Positions 15,630 through 24,215 of a DNA stretch of 64,000 bases are shown here, piece by piece. The translations under genes and the position numbers were made by a program. The stretch spans positions 124,001 through 188,000 of the forward strand of contig NZ_LNBE01000003.1 in the NCBI RefSeq assembly GCF_001445655.1, in the 5' to 3' direction. Position 1 is the first letter of the stretch; each line of letters opens with the position of its first letter. Source of the stretch: Streptomyces roseifaciens. Lineage in GTDB: Bacteria > Actinomycetota > Actinomycetes > Streptomycetales > Streptomycetaceae. The notes under the pieces were generated by a model that made no database searches, was not told the DNA's origin, and saw only the letters and a list, made by a program, of their open reading frames with translations.

Positions 15630-18600
15630 GCGGTTTCCAGAGAGTCTGTGGTGACGGTGTGGTTGTTGGCGAAGGTGAAGAAGGCACGAAGGGCCTCGCC
15701 GTTGGTGGTGAGCAGGATGTCGAGTTCACCGGTACGGGACCAGTCGGCACGGAGCTGCCGGATGAGACTGGGCAGGTCGGAGTTGCCCTTGGGGTCCAGG
15801 AAGGCATAGTCGACGAGCCGAATCCGCCCGGGTGTGCCGCCACGGCGCGCGCGGCCAACCAACTGGATGATGGAGGCGATGAGTTCGGCAGCGATGGCCT
15901 TTTTGGCCCGGCGCGGTAGCACGCTGAAGTAGCGCTGGCTGCTGAGCAGTTCGTCGAAGTACAGGCCGGCAGTCTTCTTGGATCGCGCGAGTTCGAGCCA
16001 TGGTTGGTCATGGACGCGTTGATCGTCAAGGGCTCTGGCGCCCACATGGGCGAGTAGCTCGTCGGGATCATCGACGATCGACATCGGGCGTACCGCGAGC
16101 CAGATGGAACCGATGCGGGAGCGGCGCTCACCGGGCGTAAGGATATTGAGGCTGCGCTCAGCTCGCTTGAGCGGGGCGATGAGGATGCGTGCGTGCGCTC
16201 GTGCGCCGAAGTCCTCCAGCTGGTCTCCGGCGATCTCGATCCAGGGCCGGTCTTCAGCCTCCGGTTCAGCCGTCGCGTCGGTGTCCGCGTCAGGCCGCAC
16301 CGCGACAGCGATCAGACCAGGTGGTGCGCCGGCGATGCGCATGCCTTCGGCCAGGTCTCGACAGCTTTGATAGGAGGTCGTGGCGAGCAGGATCGCGTCC
16401 TGGACGCCGGGGGAGTTGTCCGCGGCGAGCGTTTCGAGCTCGTGCGAGAGCTCGCTCCACAGTTTCATCCCGAGCTGCCTCGTGGCCTCCCGTCTCTTCT
16501 TGCCAGTAAGCCCCGAGATCCGGATCATTTCGCCGTCCAGGCCAGGGATGGCGCGGGCGTCGATGACCACCTTCGATCCTTCGTCCGGCACGATGAACTC
16601 CGGCCGGGTGTGGATGTGGTGCCGGTGCGCCCCAGGCATGTAGGCGGTTGCCGACAAGCCGAGGACGACTCGCGGGTATCCCGAGTGCGCGAGCGCGGTG
16701 ATCTGCCCCAGTGAGGTGATGTAGCGGTGCGGGTCACCGCCAAACGCGGCAGCGCTGAGCTTGGTCTCGTGCGGGGACTTGGGGTTGTGGTCCTCGGTGA
16801 AGGCGAACACCAGCCGCCCGAGTGGCCCGTGCGGGATCGCCCGCCACGTCTCATAGCCGCCCAATGCCTGGGCAATCTCCTCCGCCGCCGGAACGCCGGC
16901 GAGCTTGAGCTGCGGGGCATCGTGAACGAAGCTGTACAGCATTCCCCTCAATGGAACCAGGAACATCCGGCGCACCAGCCGGTCGATTACTGCTGCGCGG
17001 GTCTTTGCAACGGGTACCCAGGAAGCCAGCATCTCGAACAGCTCACCGCGAGCGTTCTCCAGAACCCCTGCGGCGTCCACGGCGGTCGTGATCGAGCGTA
17101 CCGTCCGCGCGAACTCGCGGACATGCGCGGGCAGGAGGTACGACGCGATCTTGGTGTCATACACAGCTTCCAGCAGTACGGCCCCTCCCGAATCCTCCGG
17201 CGCCCCGGGGTCGGTGGACACTTTGGATTCATCGTGCGCGAGGAAGGCAGCGAGGTGCTTGCTCAGCCATCCATCCCAACGCTGGGGAACGATCCACCGT
17301 CGGCCCCCTCGGTGCTTGCGGCGCTTCTCATATGGGTCGTCAGGGAGCTGATCGCTGAGGGCCAGGTCGCCTCGCGCCAGGTGCATGGTGTAGGTCTCGG
17401 CCAGGCGCCTGCACTCCGACACGTTGGAGCGTGTCCGCTCTTCCAAGGCTCCGGGCAGTCGGCCGAAGGCACTGACGAGCTGTGTGTCCACCTCCAGCAG
17501 TGGGCGATCGTGTCCACGATCACCCCAAGCCAGTGTCAATCCACGCCCGGAACGGCCCATCACCGTTGACTGGAAGGCGTCGAGTTCATCAATCAGGACG
17601 ACCTGGGCGCGCATCATGAGGAACTTCTCCACGCTGACCTTCTCGTCCACCATCCCGTCGTCCATCTCCAGTGGGATGTGCATCCGCCCCTCGTAGAGGT
17701 TGGCGTGCGTGGTGACGATAATGCGGGCCGTGCTTGCCTGCCGGGCCAGCCGGAATTTGCCGCAGCTCTGTTTGAAGGGGCAGACCTTGGGGGCTGGCAT
17801 GCTTCGGTAAGGTTCACCGCGCTCTGGGCGTACGGCGGTCAGCTTCGTGCACGGCTCGCCGCCCGGCACCCATGTGTCGACTGCCTCGTCTACTGAGGCA
17901 CATGCGGGCAGTTGGCAGGAGTAGCCGATCCGGGCGAATACCCAGTCGACGTAGTCCGGGTCATGCGAGCCCTTGACCGTTCGCTCCAGTTCGCGCATCA
18001 GGGCATTCGGCGACATCAACGGGACAACCACCTGTGAGGCGTCCGCCCCCAGCCGTTCTCGAACGCCCCACGCGTCCAAATCCTGTTCGATTGAGTGGGT
18101 GAGCTTCAGGGCATTCGCGTTGGTGTCGACGACCAAAGCCACCGTGTGCCCTTCCTGCACAGCCCATGACGCGTAGCTCCGCAGCAAGACGCTCTTACCT
18201 GAGCCCGTAGGGGCGCTTAGCACGCGGGTCGGCCCCGCAGGCAATCTCAAGACCTCTTTGACAGCATCCCCCCGTGCAGTCCGCATCTTCATGAAGAACG
18301 GGGTGAGAGTCTCAGCGCGGAACGCCTTGCCTGTGGCTTCGTCGAGCTCTGCATTCAACTGCAGGAAGTTCTCGATCTTGATCTCCGCCTCTGCAAGGTT
18401 CGGAGCGGTGGGCAGCCGTACCGGTCGTGGATCGCGTGGCGGTGCGTGGCGTTCTTCGAAGGTGTAGTAGGCGAGGACAGGTGCGTTCTGGCGGCCTGCC
18501 ATTGGCACGCGCAGGGTGTGGGTGTATTCCCCTGGTTTCGCGATCGGGCTGGCGATGGCCTGAGAGGTTCGGATGTCGTCCATCTCAGTCAGTAGCTGGT

Positions 18601-18973
18601 CAATGCAGTCGCGGGGTTCGAGGCCATGGTGGGCGGCCACTTGCTCTTCGTCCTCGTGCAACCGGAAGCCTGGAATGTTCTTGTCAAAGAAGTTGCGGAT
18701 GGCGTGCTCGCGGAATGCACCTTCATTCGCAAGCGGGTTCATCCTGTGGTCGAGCAGTCGGCTGAGACGACGGTGATCGTCCAGGGAGAGAGAGGCGAAG
18801 GCAGCCCAGACGTCGTACTTCCCAGTCAACAAAAACTGGGCGGCTGTCAAGGTGGTCCCCGATCGGCCGTCAGGGAAGTAGGCCTGTGCGCAAGCACAGG
18901 CGCAGGCGATGAGGCGCGGCAAGAGCCGGGACTCACGCCGCCTGATACCGTCACGTTCACGTTCGTCAGTCAC
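15623..18973 (-). CDS. DinG/XPD-like helicase of the pPIWI_RE system
   Basis: A 1116-residue superfamily 2 helicase. Walker A is SAPTGSGKSVLL near residue 255, the Walker B/DEAH-like box is LIDELDAF near residue 461, and motif VI is QLVGRARRGG near residue 1040. A cysteine-rich insert between Walker A and the DELD box (SCQLPAC, EPC and KVCPFKQSC, about residues 345-400) looks like the Fe-S or zinc site of DinG/XPD enzymes. DinG enzymes unwind DNA and DNA-RNA hybrids, which fits a role preparing targets for the PIWI protein. The GTG start forms a GTGA overlap with the REase stop and was chosen for that reason; longer N-terminal extensions would overlap the REase. Confidence 0.86.
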   Translation of the reverse strand: MTDERERDGIRRRESRLLPRLIACACACAQAYFPDGRSGTTLTAAQFLLTGKYDVWAAFASLSLDDHRRLSRLLDHRMNPLANEGAFREHAIRNFFDKNIPGFRLHEDEEQVAAHHGLEPRDCIDQLLTEMDDIRTSQAIASPIAKPGEYTHTLRVPMAGRQNAPVLAYYTFEERHAPPRDPRPVRLPTAPNLAEAEIKIENFLQLNAELDEATGKAFRAETLTPFFMKMRTARGDAVKEVLRLPAGPTRVLSAPTGSGKSVLLRSYASWAVQEGHTVALVVDTNANALKLTHSIEQDLDAWGVRERLGADASQVVVPLMSPNALMRELERTVKGSHDPDYVDWVFARIGYSCQLPACASVDEAVDTWVPGGEPCTKLTAVRPERGEPYRSMPAPKVCPFKQSCGKFRLARQASTARIIVTTHANLYEGRMHIPLEMDDGMVDEKVSVEKFLMMRAQVVLIDELDAFQSTVMGRSGRGLTLAWGDRGHDRPLLEVDTQLVSAFGRLPGALEERTRSNVSECRRLAETYTMHLARGDLALSDQLPDDPYEKRRKHRGGRRWIVPQRWDGWLSKHLAAFLAHDESKVSTDPGAPEDSGGAVLLEAVYDTKIASYLLPAHVREFARTVRSITTAVDAAGVLENARGELFEMLASWVPVAKTRAAVIDRLVRRMFLVPLRGMLYSFVHDAPQLKLAGVPAAEEIAQALGGYETWRAIPHGPLGRLVFAFTEDHNPKSPHETKLSAAAFGGDPHRYITSLGQITALAHSGYPRVVLGLSATAYMPGAHRHHIHTRPEFIVPDEGSKVVIDARAIPGLDGEMIRISGLTGKKRREATRQLGMKLWSELSHELETLAADNSPGVQDAILLATTSYQSCRDLAEGMRIAGAPPGLIAVAVRPDADTDATAEPEAEDRPWIEIAGDQLEDFGARAHARILIAPLKRAERSLNILTPGERRSRIGSIWLAVRPMSIVDDPDELLAHVGARALDDQRVHDQPWLELARSKKTAGLYFDELLSSQRYFSVLPRRAKKAIAAELIASIIQLVGRARRGGTPGRIRLVDYAFLDPKGNSDLPSLIRQLRADWSRTGELDILLTTNGEALRAFFTFANNHTVTTDSLETAC

Positions 18974-20127
18974 TGGGCCCTCCTCGCCTCGGCCAGCTTT
19001 TTCTTCACGATCCGGTTCACGTCGTCGACCATGAGCACGGTGTAGTCGGGCAGGAGGTCTTGCAGTTCTGCGCGCTGGGCGATGCCGCGGTGGTTCGGGA
19101 GGACGATGGTCTTCGCGGCGAGCGGCTTCTTGGCGATCTCGTCGGCTAGGGCGGAGGCGCTGGTGACGTCTTTGAGGTCGATCGCCAGTGTCCAGTCCAG
19201 TTCTTTGATGGCGAACTTCACGTCGTAGGCATCCTGGTGAGGCCAGAGGGAGACAGTCAGAGGCGGCTTGCCGTCCCATTTCTTGTGGAGCTTGAGCTCC
19301 TCGATGCCAGGAACGACGATGTAGCGCCACACCGGGAACTCGACGCATACCGTCTGCCGGCTGCCTTCAGGGTGCACGATCTTGGCCGCAGGCTGCCTGC
19401 GCACCGTGTCGTCACGTGGGCGGAGCTTGGGAGGCTCCCCGCTCTTCAAACTGCGGATGGCGTATTCGGCGTTATGAGCCCGGTAGCTACAGCGCACCGC
19501 TGCGCCGTTGACCCGCATGGGCCATTGGCAGGTCGGGCACGGCCACCAGTGGCGTCCCTGATGGACGCGGTCTGGCGGGAGGGGGACGTAGCGGACTGGA
19601 GGCAGAATCCCGGCATCGCTGCACTGGTCAGCGATGGTTTCCCGTTCGCCGGCCGGGTGCTCGATCGGGAATCGTCGGCGAATTACGTAATCCGATTCGC
19701 TCGCGCCGGCTTTGAGCCCCAAGAACGCCTCATGCTCGATGATCTCGTGCTGCAGCCACGTCCACGTGGGCATCCAGCCACGTCCTCGATCGCCTTTCTC
19801 CAGTAGCGAGACGATTGCCGAGCACCCGTCGGAGTAGACGTCGTCGCTGATCTCACCCCACTCCAGGACCGTGATGCGCCCAAGGGGGTCGTCCTCAAAG
19901 ACGTCGGGAGCGATGCGGCGTAGTGGATACTGCGACAACTGGTCGACGAGTTCGGCTGGCGTCAGGGCCTCCCGGCCAGTACCGAGGATCGAATTGACCA
20001 CCCCGGTCATACTCATGACTTCGCGCCAGGCCCGCGACTCTTCGCGCCGAACCATCCAGGCGTACCCGAGGCGAATGGTGGCGCTAACGAGCATGGTCCG
20101 GCGTCGGCTCATAACGGCATCAAGCAC
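18970..20127 (-). CDS. pPIWI_RE-associated restriction endonuclease-like protein
   Basis: A 385-residue protein, first gene of the pPIWI_RE operon. Its C-terminal domain has the PD-(D/E)XK outline expected of the system's REase: SLWPHQDAYDVKFAI, then LDWTLAIDLKDV near residue 315, where Asp and Lys form the D-x-K pair. A zinc-ribbon-like PCPTCQWPM and RCSY lie near residue 195. The N-terminal half is helical and uncharacterised. GTG 20127 is preferred over GTG 20133 because GGAGGA lies six bases upstream of it but abuts the other. Cleavage of DNA bound by the PIWI-helicase pair is the predicted role. Confidence 0.8.
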   Translation of the reverse strand: MLDAVMSRRRTMLVSATIRLGYAWMVRREESRAWREVMSMTGVVNSILGTGREALTPAELVDQLSQYPLRRIAPDVFEDDPLGRITVLEWGEISDDVYSDGCSAIVSLLEKGDRGRGWMPTWTWLQHEIIEHEAFLGLKAGASESDYVIRRRFPIEHPAGERETIADQCSDAGILPPVRYVPLPPDRVHQGRHWWPCPTCQWPMRVNGAAVRCSYRAHNAEYAIRSLKSGEPPKLRPRDDTVRRQPAAKIVHPEGSRQTVCVEFPVWRYIVVPGIEELKLHKKWDGKPPLTVSLWPHQDAYDVKFAIKELDWTLAIDLKDVTSASALADEIAKKPLAAKTIVLPNHRGIAQRAELQDLLPDYTVLMVDDVNRIVKKKLAEARRAQ

Positions 20128-20424
20128 CGTCACTCCTCCATCTCACTTTACTGAGTGTCCTTGACAGGGAGCTGCGTGTGACGAGAGTGATGATGTCGTA
20201 GTCATGAGAACGAGAGCGCAAGAACCCGAGTTGAACGTGTCGTGGGTCCAAGGCCTGCTGTAGCGCTGACCAGCATGTTTATGATCGGTTGGGGGGTGCG
20301 CCGTGATCGAATATTCACCCGATCGGGTGCTCGTCCGTTGCGTCCGTGGCCCGTTTCGGGCCGGGGGGACACGAAGGTGATGGCTCTGATATCCCTCACG
20401 AACCGAGTCTGCGTGGCTGCGCGA
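20128..20424 (-). promoter_or_regulatory. Upstream region of the pPIWI_RE operon
   Basis: About 300 bp without a convincing gene; a 65-codon minus-strand frame (20202-20399) has no recognisable features. The part next to 20127 should hold the operon promoter and includes the strong GGAGGA ribosome site. The far end holds the hairpin at 20348-20362. No clean -35/-10 pair stands out. Confidence 0.45.
20348..20362 (-). terminator. Short hairpin after the 20425 nuclease-like gene
   Basis: GGCCCG-TTT-CGGGCC forms a 6-bp stem 62 bp beyond the stop codon of the minus-strand gene at 20425-21912, separating it from the pPIWI_RE operon. Confidence 0.4.
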
Positions 20425-21912
20425 CTAGTCCAGCAGCGGGGGAAGGGTGACCTTGATGTTCAGGAAGAATTCGGGTCGGTTCATCGGAGTCTCCCCGGCG
20501 GCAGCTGCAAGGGCAGCTTCAGAGCTGCTCCCCAGCCACATGCCCACGATCAGATCGGTCAGGTAGTTGTCTAGTCCTACAGCGACGTGGCGGATATCGC
20601 TGTGTCCGACAGTGAACAAACTCGCCCGTCTTTGGTTCGCTGCTCCGATTGCGGCCAGGAACTTCGCGGGTACGACGCAGACCTTTCCGCTGTTGGGTAT
20701 GAGCCAGTAGGACGCCGTGGGGCTGTGTTCCAGCAGGGTGTTGAGCTGCAAGCGGTTGATCTTCCATGCGTCTCTCCGAGAAGCGCTGGGGATCAACGCA
20801 TCGGCTTTTTTGACCTGAACAAGGTCGCCAATACGTGTCGTCAATCGGTCAGGGGCTTCGACTTCCAGGAGGATGCCGATGTCTGCACCGTTCGTCTTCT
20901 CTACCTTCTTGGTCTCCTGCCGACTTGCCAGCGCCACTTCTGGGGATTCTGGCGTTGCCCATCGCCCCATTTTCGATCCGATGGAGAAGTTCTGCACGAG
21001 CTTCTCCAGCAAGCGTGCCGTCAGCGACTCCTCTTCCTGGGCGCCGGATCTGGACACGAATTCCATGAAGTCCGCAACAGCAGCAGACACCGCGCCGCGT
21101 GTCAGATCTTCCAGATTGTTGCTGGCCAGCCACGTGGATGACGGGGCCTCAAGGGGCCTCGGGAAGACCCGCCGACGAGCATCAAGGGAGCCTGCGAGAA
21201 CGTCCAAGAGCCTCTGCTCGATGGGGCCGCTGCCGTCAGCCAGAGCCTGGATACCCTCGGCCCGCCTCCGGACCTCCAGCATGTCGCTTCGTACGCTCGC
21301 CTTCAGGGATCGCCGTACTGAACGGTGCTGTTCCGCGAGGGCAAGAGTGAGGCTTACGTCGAGATCGCTCACATGGGGGCCAATGGCGAGTAGCCAATCG
21401 AGAGAGTTGGCCCACAACGTGGGCCGGCGGCTCGCCCGCTTTTCAATTCGGGCACGGAGTCCTCCTGCTTCCACGGGGTAGCGCTCTGCGCTGAGGAGGG
21501 TCACGTCGCACCATAGGGCGGCGAGTTCCTCCTCAACGTGCGGAGCCAAGGTTTCCAGCACCTTGCGCACCAAGAAGTCAGGTCGGCCTGGGACAAGCTG
21601 GCGCACTGCCTCCGCGACGCCTACCGCTACCGCGCTGGGAGTCGGTAGCGCCGATGCGATGCGCGCAGGTGACTTCAGCCCGGACATCCAGAGAACGAGG
21701 TCCGGTACGGAGCGTCGAGAGCTCCCGATAGGAAGAGCCGCAGCCACGAGGCCCAGCAGGTAGAGCTCCACCAGGCTGCGGTGGTCCTCGACCAACTCCT
21801 CGACAACGTTCTCCGCCCCGAGCTTGTGATCCGCCGAGCGTCCCGCGGCCAGGACCTCCAGGCAGCAGTCGAGGCACTCGCCTTTGGGATAGAAGTGGTA
21901 ATCGTGCTCCAT
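20425..21912 (-). CDS. Unrecognised protein with PD-(D/E)XK-like core
   Basis: A 495-residue protein I cannot assign to a named family. It begins with a cysteine cluster (GECLDCCLEV) and has a long helical middle of repeated 25-30-residue helices (about residues 60-300). A C-terminal segment near residues 335-400 looks like a restriction-endonuclease core: TNGADIGILLEVE, then GDLVQVKKADA, where Asp and Q-x-K match the D...QxK variant, then a recognition-like NTLLEHSPTASYWLIP. Such a helical scaffold plus nuclease layout is common among defence proteins. It lies just upstream of the pPIWI_RE operon on the same strand, with its own upstream element. ATG 21912 is the first ATG; a TTG at 21981 would add 23 residues. 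Confidence 0.58.
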   Translation of the reverse strand: MEHDYHFYPKGECLDCCLEVLAAGRSADHKLGAENVVEELVEDHRSLVELYLLGLVAAALPIGSSRRSVPDLVLWMSGLKSPARIASALPTPSAVAVGVAEAVRQLVPGRPDFLVRKVLETLAPHVEEELAALWCDVTLLSAERYPVEAGGLRARIEKRASRRPTLWANSLDWLLAIGPHVSDLDVSLTLALAEQHRSVRRSLKASVRSDMLEVRRRAEGIQALADGSGPIEQRLLDVLAGSLDARRRVFPRPLEAPSSTWLASNNLEDLTRGAVSAAVADFMEFVSRSGAQEEESLTARLLEKLVQNFSIGSKMGRWATPESPEVALASRQETKKVEKTNGADIGILLEVEAPDRLTTRIGDLVQVKKADALIPSASRRDAWKINRLQLNTLLEHSPTASYWLIPNSGKVCVVPAKFLAAIGAANQRRASLFTVGHSDIRHVAVGLDNYLTDLIVGMWLGSSSEAALAAAAGETPMNRPEFFLNIKVTLPPLLD

Positions 21913-21966
21913 TAGACGACTGTACGAGGCGCCGCCTGGCCGAGGAAGACAACCGAGGGCTGCGCC

Positions 21967-21995
21967 TTGCACCTGATGCAAGATCGCGCGCTATG
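21967..21995 (-). promoter_or_regulatory. Partial third copy of the repeated element
   Basis: On the minus strand the sequence reads CATAGCGCGCGATC, identical over 13 bases to the copy at 5981-6012, followed immediately by a different inverted repeat, TTGCA-TCAGG-TGCAA. It lies 55 bp upstream of the nuclease-like gene at 21912 and overlaps the stop codon of the preceding gene. Confidence 0.42.
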
Positions 21996-22389
21996 AGAGA
22001 TAGGTGCCAGCAAAGGCGCCGTCGTAGCCCATGGAGCGCAGGGCGTGACGGAAGTCTGGTGCCACATCGGTGACGGGGCCCATCAGGTCGTCGAACCGTT
22101 GGGGCGTCATGCGTGGTTCGGGCCAGGTGAGGGTGCAGCGGCAGCGGATGAACACGCCTTCGCCGGTCTTGATCACCATCCATTCCCTTTCGGCCTCGCA
22201 CTGGCGGCAGGTGACAGTCGTCTCGGCGATGACCAGTGGCCCGGGGTGAGGGAAGGCCATGAACGACGCCGCGGTCCGGTCCACTCGCAAGTCCGTCGGT
22301 ACCTCGAAGGACTCCGGAGCGGACTGCGCTGCTGCTGGAGCGGCGGGCTCCTGCCCCTGGCCGGCGGTCTTCCTCTTGAGCCAGAACAC
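21991..22389 (-). CDS. Small zinc-ribbon-like hypothetical protein
   Basis: A 132-residue protein. GTG 22389 was chosen because AGGAGGG stands about seven bases upstream; longer frames are low-complexity. The centre (about residues 60-85) has paired cysteines, VTCRQCE and FIRCRC, in a CxxC...CxC arrangement likely to bind zinc. The C-terminal third (MTPQRFDDLMGPVTDVAP) is helical. It follows the relaxase gene by 85 bp on the same strand and is probably part of the mobilisation operon. Function unknown. Confidence 0.58.
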   Translation of the reverse strand: MFWLKRKTAGQGQEPAAPAAAQSAPESFEVPTDLRVDRTAASFMAFPHPGPLVIAETTVTCRQCEAEREWMVIKTGEGVFIRCRCTLTWPEPRMTPQRFDDLMGPVTDVAPDFRHALRSMGYDGAFAGTYLS

Positions 22390-22474
22390 CCGATGTCCCT
22401 CCTGTTGCGCTGCGGTCTGCTGTTCCACGATCGGCCGCGGGTGTCCTGCAGAGCTACTTGCGATTCGGTGTGCA

Positions 22475-24205
22475 TCAGCGACTCGTCCGCCCTGTACGGC
22501 GGTGGTTGTCGGCAGATGCCGGACGTGCGGTACGGGCAGTGGCTGTCGGCATCGAGGCGGTCGTGGTCTTCGGGGTGTGGGCGGGAAGGACGGCGAGGCG
22601 GCGTATGCGCCAGACGAGGACGTCGCTGACGGAGTCGGCCGAGTACAGCTCGCGCTGGTCGGCGGCTTCGCGGAGGAGGGAGGCGGGGTCGGCTCCGGCT
22701 CGTGCGGCGTCATTGAGGGTGGCGGCCAGGGCATCCCATCCGCCCTCGGCGAGTACCGTCTCCGCGAGGTGTGGCAGCACGGTGCGCACGGTCGTCTCGT
22801 ACTGGGTGCGGGTGGCCCGCGGGAGGCGTCGGCCTCGGTGGCGTAGTTCGGTCAGCGGAGCGTGGGCGGCGGTGCGGTAGGCGGCTCGCAGGTGCTCGGC
22901 GGCCTGGCGGGCGGCTGCAGCCTGCTGGGCGTGCTGGTGCTGGGCGTGCCAGCGGGCCGCGGCCACCACAACGAAGAGCAGCGTGGAGAGCACCATGGCG
23001 GTGGCCGCTCCGTCTTCGCCGCGTCCAAGGGAGGGGCCAGCGTAGACGATTTCCCGTGCGGCCCTGCGCAGGGCACGCGCTTGGGCGTGCTGGGCGCGGA
23101 TGTGCGAGCGGCTGGCGCGCTCGAAGGATCGTGCCGCCTGCCGCAGTTCGTCGCGCGTGGTGACGGCGGAGGTTTTGGCGAGGGCGTCGAGAAGCTCTCC
23201 GGTGGCGGAGAGCTGTGCGGCTGCCGCGCCGTCGTCGCCCTGGTCTTCGAGGAGGAGAGCGGCGTTCCAGGTGGGGCTCGTTGCTGTGCGGCGGGCCGAG
23301 GCTGGGCTGGTCGGTCGGGAGCGGACGGTGTCGCCTTCGCCCAAGTCCGTTGTGGGGAGCGGTTCTTTGGTTCCGGGGGCAAGGCGTTCGCGGATGCGGG
23401 GGAGGGAGAGGTCGGGCGCCAACTTCGACCCTGAGTAGAAGACCGGTTCGCCTTGGCCGTTGCGGTCGCCCGGGAGGGCGACGGTGTAACCGAGCAGGTC
23501 GCCCGAGGGGGCGGCGCGGGTGCGTACGAGCAGGCCGGCTGCGGCGAGGCGGTCGAAGAACTCCTGCTCGGTGTCGGCACCGGCCACCGCGCGCCGTACG
23601 CTCTCGCGCAGTTCCTCGCGCGGGGTCTGCGTGCGGCGTTGGCGTTCGGCCTCGTGCCGTTCGGCGCTGGTGGGCCGTTTCGCGGCGGTGCCGTCGCCGG
23701 CGTTGACGGCGGTGAGCCCGTAGGCGGCTTCGATGAGACGGCATTCGGCCTGAGCGCGTTTGCCCGAGCGGTGGTGGTTGGGCATGTGGCCGTCCTCGCG
23801 CACCAGGGTGGCGATGATGTGGACGTGATCGTCGGCGTGCCGGACCGCGGCCCACCGGCATCCGGCACCGTCCCCGTCGTCGATGCCGGTGGCCGCGACG
23901 ACACGCCGCGCGATCTCCCCCCACTCCTGGTCGGACAGGATCCGGTCGCCGGGAGCCGCGCGGACCGAGCAGTGCCACACGTGCTTGTCCGGCCGCAGCT
24001 CCTTCTCGATCGCCTGCACCGGCTGGTCGAGAAGGAGCTGGAGCTCCTTGAGCGTGGCGGCCGCGTCGCGGCCGGGGTCGGGGGCGGCGCCGTCGAAGGA
24101 GGCGACCAGGTGAGGGTCGATGTGCTCCTCATGGGTGCCGGGGCCGTAGAGGTAGGAGAGAAGACCGATGGTCCGGTTGCCCTGCTTGTGGACTCGGGGG
24201 ATCAC
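22475..24205 (-). CDS. Relaxase/mobilisation nuclease
   Basis: A 576-residue conjugative relaxase, which nicks one strand at oriT through a tyrosine and leads it into the recipient. The N-terminal 200 residues hold the relaxase domain: VIPRVHKQGNRTIGLLSYL at the start, WHCSVRAAPGD, and the metal-binding histidine motif RHADDHVHIIATLV near residue 140. The remainder is helical, with a DUF-like middle and one hydrophobic segment (MVLSTLLFVVVAAARW) near residue 430 that may place it at the membrane. GTG 24205 opens directly before the conserved start and follows the MobC-like gene by 10 bp. No TraB/FtsK-type or type IV coupling protein is in the window, so a helper may be needed. Confidence 0.82.
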   Translation of the reverse strand: MIPRVHKQGNRTIGLLSYLYGPGTHEEHIDPHLVASFDGAAPDPGRDAAATLKELQLLLDQPVQAIEKELRPDKHVWHCSVRAAPGDRILSDQEWGEIARRVVAATGIDDGDGAGCRWAAVRHADDHVHIIATLVREDGHMPNHHRSGKRAQAECRLIEAAYGLTAVNAGDGTAAKRPTSAERHEAERQRRTQTPREELRESVRRAVAGADTEQEFFDRLAAAGLLVRTRAAPSGDLLGYTVALPGDRNGQGEPVFYSGSKLAPDLSLPRIRERLAPGTKEPLPTTDLGEGDTVRSRPTSPASARRTATSPTWNAALLLEDQGDDGAAAAQLSATGELLDALAKTSAVTTRDELRQAARSFERASRSHIRAQHAQARALRRAAREIVYAGPSLGRGEDGAATAMVLSTLLFVVVAAARWHAQHQHAQQAAAARQAAEHLRAAYRTAAHAPLTELRHRGRRLPRATRTQYETTVRTVLPHLAETVLAEGGWDALAATLNDAARAGADPASLLREAADQRELYSADSVSDVLVWRIRRLAVLPAHTPKTTTASMPTATARTARPASADNHRRTGRTSR

Positions 24206-24215
24206 GTTCGGGTGC

